Positions 7,709-9,306 of a DNA stretch of 9,306 nt are shown in pieces (position 1 is the first letter of the stretch; every line of letters starts with the position of its first letter). The notes under the pieces were generated by a model that was not told the origin of the DNA, did not search any database, and was given only the letters and a program-made list of their open reading frames with translations. Origin of the DNA: Chloroflexota bacterium (GTDB taxonomy: Bacteria > Chloroflexota > Anaerolineae > Anaerolineales > JACQED01); the NCBI GenBank assembly GCA_016200785.1, contig JACQED010000036.1, forward strand, positions 1 to 9,306. The letters are read 5' to 3'. The position numbers and the translations under genes were made by a program.

Positions 7709-7711
7709 GGA
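7707..7711 (+). promoter_or_regulatory. Shine-Dalgarno site of the single-domain response regulator, overlapping the kinase stop
   Basis: AAGGA at 7707-7711 lies six bases before the ATG at 7718, and its first two bases are the last two of the kinase TAA (7706-7708). The 9-bp intergenic gap and shared site suggest translational coupling, with the receiver made together with the kinase. Confidence 0.65.
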
Positions 7712-7717
7712 CCTAGT

Positions 7718-8089
7718 ATGGCCAAAATTCTTATCGCCGAAGACGAACGCGACATCCGAGATTTGATCGCTTTCACGCTGCGCTACTCCGGACATGAGGT
7801 GGTGCAGGCCAACAACGGCGAGGAGGCCGTCAACCTCGCGTTGCAGGAGAAGCCGGATTTGGTGCTGATGGACGTGCGCATGCCCAGGATGACCGGCTAT
7901 GAGGCCTGCCGGGTGATAAAGGCCAACGACGAGATCAAGCACATCCCGGTCGTTTTCCTCTCGGCCAAAGGCCAGGAGGCCGAAGTGCAGACGGGGTTGG
8001 AGGTCGGCGCCACCGACTATATTCTGAAACCCTTCGCCCCCGATCAGCTCGCCAAGCGCGTCGCCGAGTTGTTGGAACGAAAAGAGTGA
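7718..8089 (+). CDS. Single-domain (REC-only) response regulator
   Basis: This 123-aa protein is one complete CheY-like receiver with no output domain. The acidic patch is E8/D9 (in ILIAEDE), the phospho-acceptor is D52 (in LVLMDVRMPRMTG), the switch residue is S82 and the conserved Lys is K104 (in YILKPFAP). Its length matches the usual stand-alone receiver of about 120 aa. It starts 9 bp after the histidine kinase with a Shine-Dalgarno site overlapping the kinase stop, so the kinase is the expected phosphodonor. Such proteins act by protein contact (CheY type), by passing phosphate on (Spo0F type), or as a phosphate sink. No Hpt or second kinase is present here to choose between these. Another receiver (385-1284) lies upstream of the same kinase, so the two probably compete for or share phosphate. 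The family is certain; the mode of action is inferred. Confidence 0.95.
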   Translation: MAKILIAEDERDIRDLIAFTLRYSGHEVVQANNGEEAVNLALQEKPDLVLMDVRMPRMTGYEACRVIKANDEIKHIPVVFLSAKGQEAEVQTGLEVGATDYILKPFAPDQLAKRVAELLERKE

Positions 8090-8126
8090 GAGACCGCTGC
8101 CGTGAGGTTGAGAGAACTCAGGGGCT

Positions 8127-8906
8127 ATGAGCGCGCTGATTGTTGACGGCCAGATGGTGCATTACGAAGTGCTGGGCAGAGGCCCGGCGCTCGTGTTCGT
8201 GCACGGCTGGCTCGGCTCGTGGCGCTACTGGGTGCCGACGATGCAAACGCTCTCTTCGCGCTACCGCACCTACGCAGTTGACCTGTGGGGCTTTGGCGAC
8301 AGCGCGAAGCAGCACGAGCGATACACGCTTGAAGAACAGACGGCGCTGTTGCGTCACTTCATGGAGCAACTGGGCATCCCCAAAGCCGCCTTCGTCGGCC
8401 ATGCCCTGGGCGGCGCGATCGTTTTGCGCTTCGCCGACGAGCACCCGGAAATGGTCGCCCGGTTGATGGCGGTGAGCGTGCCGCTGGTCGGCGCGGCGCT
8501 CAACCCGCGCTTTGCCGGAGCCACGCCGCCGATTCTGCTCGACTGGCTGATGGGCCGGAACCCGACTGCCGAGCAGATCGCCGTCGAAGCCAACAAGGCC
8601 GACGTGGCGGCGATCGACACATCGGTGCGGGGCGTGATGGAAGCCGATCTGCGGGTGGAGCTCACGCGCACCGGCGTGCCGTGCCTGCTGGTTCACTCCG
8701 AGCGCGACCCGGCCGTGGCCGCGCCGCAGGAGTCGTGGTTCGACGGCGTCGAGGCCAACTTTCACCAAATTACTTTTGAAGAGTCGCGCCACTTTCCCAT
8801 GCTGGAGGAAGTCGCCAAGTTCAACCGGCTCTTGCTCGACTTTCTTGAGAGCGACGATCTCAAGAGTCTGCAATTGAAAGAGGAGTGGAGGAGAAGGATC
8901 AGGTAA
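8127..8906 (+). CDS. Alpha/beta-hydrolase-fold protein with Ser-to-Ala nucleophile elbow
   Basis: This 259-aa protein has the usual fold markers: the oxyanion-hole strand FVHGWLGS (about 24-31), the strand and turn AVDLWGFGDSA (50-60), the elbow VGHALGG (90-96), the acid region SERDP (D194) and the histidine region ESRHFPMLEE (H222). The elbow normally reads G-x-S-x-G. Here position 93 is Ala (codon GCC; TCC would be Ser), so the classical nucleophile is missing while the acid and His remain. E. coli RutD, as I recall it, also reads GHALG, so this can be a natural state. Possible roles are a non-hydrolytic enzyme, a ligand-binding protein or an inactive relative. No signal peptide or membrane helix is visible, so it should be cytosolic. 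It follows the REC gene by 37 bp on the same strand, and its 3' end overlaps rpiA by 8 bp. The ribosome-binding site is poor (AGGGG ends two bases before the ATG). Substrate and link to the kinase are unknown. Confidence 0.9.
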   Translation: MSALIVDGQMVHYEVLGRGPALVFVHGWLGSWRYWVPTMQTLSSRYRTYAVDLWGFGDSAKQHERYTLEEQTALLRHFMEQLGIPKAAFVGHALGGAIVLRFADEHPEMVARLMAVSVPLVGAALNPRFAGATPPILLDWLMGRNPTAEQIAVEANKADVAAIDTSVRGVMEADLRVELTRTGVPCLLVHSERDPAVAAPQESWFDGVEANFHQITFEESRHFPMLEEVAKFNRLLLDFLESDDLKSLQLKEEWRRRIR

Positions 8907-9306
8907 GTGTGATTGAGCGAACCCCCTCCGCGCTAGCGACAATCGCCTCACTTGCCATCCCCACAAACAGCCCGGTCTCGACGATGCCCGCGCGACTGCG
9001 AATCTGCCGGTCGAGCGCCGCCGGGTCCGGAATGCCCGGAAAGCGGCAGTCGAGAATGTAGTTCCCCTCGTCAGTCACAAAAGGTTCGCCGTCTGCTTTG
9101 CGCCTGAGCTCGGGTTGCGCGCCCAACCCCTCGACGTGGGAAGCCGCCGCGCGCCAGCCAAACGGGATCACTTCCACCGGCAGTGGTGCTGTCGTCCCGA
9201 GTTGCCCCACGATCTTTGACTCGTCCACGATGATGACGAATCTGCGCGAGGCGGCGGCGACGATCTTCTCGCGCAGGAGCGCGCCGCCGTGGCCCTTGAT
9301 GAGCGA
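8899..9306 (-). CDS. rpiA: Ribose-5-phosphate isomerase A, C-terminal part (5' end beyond window)
   Basis: RpiA interconverts ribose 5-phosphate and ribulose 5-phosphate in the non-oxidative pentose phosphate pathway in the cytosol. The last 135 or so residues are present, read from the right edge to a TGA at 8899-8901. Recognisable blocks in order are SLIKGHGGALLREKIVA, FVIIVDESK, PLPVEVIPFG, PFVTDEGNYILDCRF and GIVETGLFVGMA. By comparison with E. coli RpiA, the Lys of the KGxGG loop and the Glu of REK correspond to active-site residues, and both are kept. The N-terminal portion with the phosphate-binding TGST loop and the DGADE motif is outside the window. The frame is open upstream of the GTG at 9226-9228, so that codon is internal and not the start. 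The gene converges on the hydrolase gene and is probably an unrelated housekeeping gene. The family call is very secure. Confidence 0.95.
   Translation of the reverse strand, partial: SLIKGHGGALLREKIVAAASRRFVIIVDESKIVGQLGTTAPLPVEVIPFGWRAAASHVEGLGAQPELRRKADGEPFVTDEGNYILDCRFPGIPDPAALDRQIRSRAGIVETGLFVGMASEAIVASAEGVRSITLT

Noticed and set aside
8109..8120. Small hairpin (TGAG-AGAA-CTCA) between the REC-only regulator and the hydrolase as a possible terminator
   Set aside because: The stem is only four pairs and is not followed by a T-run, so it is too weak to call.
8118..8966. 282-codon minus-strand open frame opposite the hydrolase
   Set aside because: The plus-strand frame carries the alpha/beta hydrolase motifs, and this frame also overlaps the end of rpiA. 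It is a shadow.
9271..9303. His in the RpiA loop KGHGG instead of the Gly seen in E. coli as a possible active-site change
   Set aside because: The catalytic-region Lys and the Glu of REK are kept, and the second loop position varies among RpiA proteins, so this is probably ordinary variation.

Overview
This GC-rich window (my estimate is in the low-to-mid 60s percent) is almost fully coding. It looks like the chromosome of a bacterium from the phylum Chloroflexota, probably an environmental Anaerolineae-type lineage. That assignment is an inference from the giant multi-GAF sensor kinase, the high GC and a 7-bp-periodic GTGACGAGTGGCG-type intergenic repeat. No rRNA or other taxonomic marker is present.

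Layout: (1) the 3' end of an unrecognised small protein with a very basic tail (to 364). (2) A response regulator with a REC domain and a GGDEF-like domain that has lost key catalytic positions (385-1284). (3) An 80-bp palindromic array of 7-bp units (1287-1366). (4) A giant hybrid-free sensor histidine kinase of about 2113 aa with one N-terminal membrane helix, a PAS-like domain, nine consecutive GAF domains, a second PAS, HisKA and HATPase_c (1367-7708). (5) A single-domain REC response regulator (7718-8089). (6) An alpha/beta-hydrolase-fold protein whose nucleophile serine is replaced by alanine (8127-8906). (7) On the opposite strand, the 3' part of ribose-5-phosphate isomerase A, rpiA, running off the right edge (8899-9306).

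Genes 1 to 6 share one strand with short gaps (20, 82, 9 and 37 bp) and could form one transcription unit. The core is a two-component module in which one many-input kinase is flanked by two receivers. One receiver carries a probably non-catalytic GGDEF-like output, and the other has no output domain, as in CheY/Spo0F-type shuttles. The nucleophile-less hydrolase behind it may be a bystander or a ligand-binding partner, and the sequence alone cannot decide this. rpiA is an unrelated housekeeping gene converging on the module with an 8-bp 3' overlap.

No tRNA, rRNA, CRISPR array, transposase or phage gene was seen. No non-coding stretch exceeds about 85 bp. The points most worth a second look are the nine-GAF architecture, the degenerate GGDEF receiver, the Ser-to-Ala nucleophile elbow, and the palindromic heptamer repeat that could be mistaken for coding sequence at the start of the kinase.
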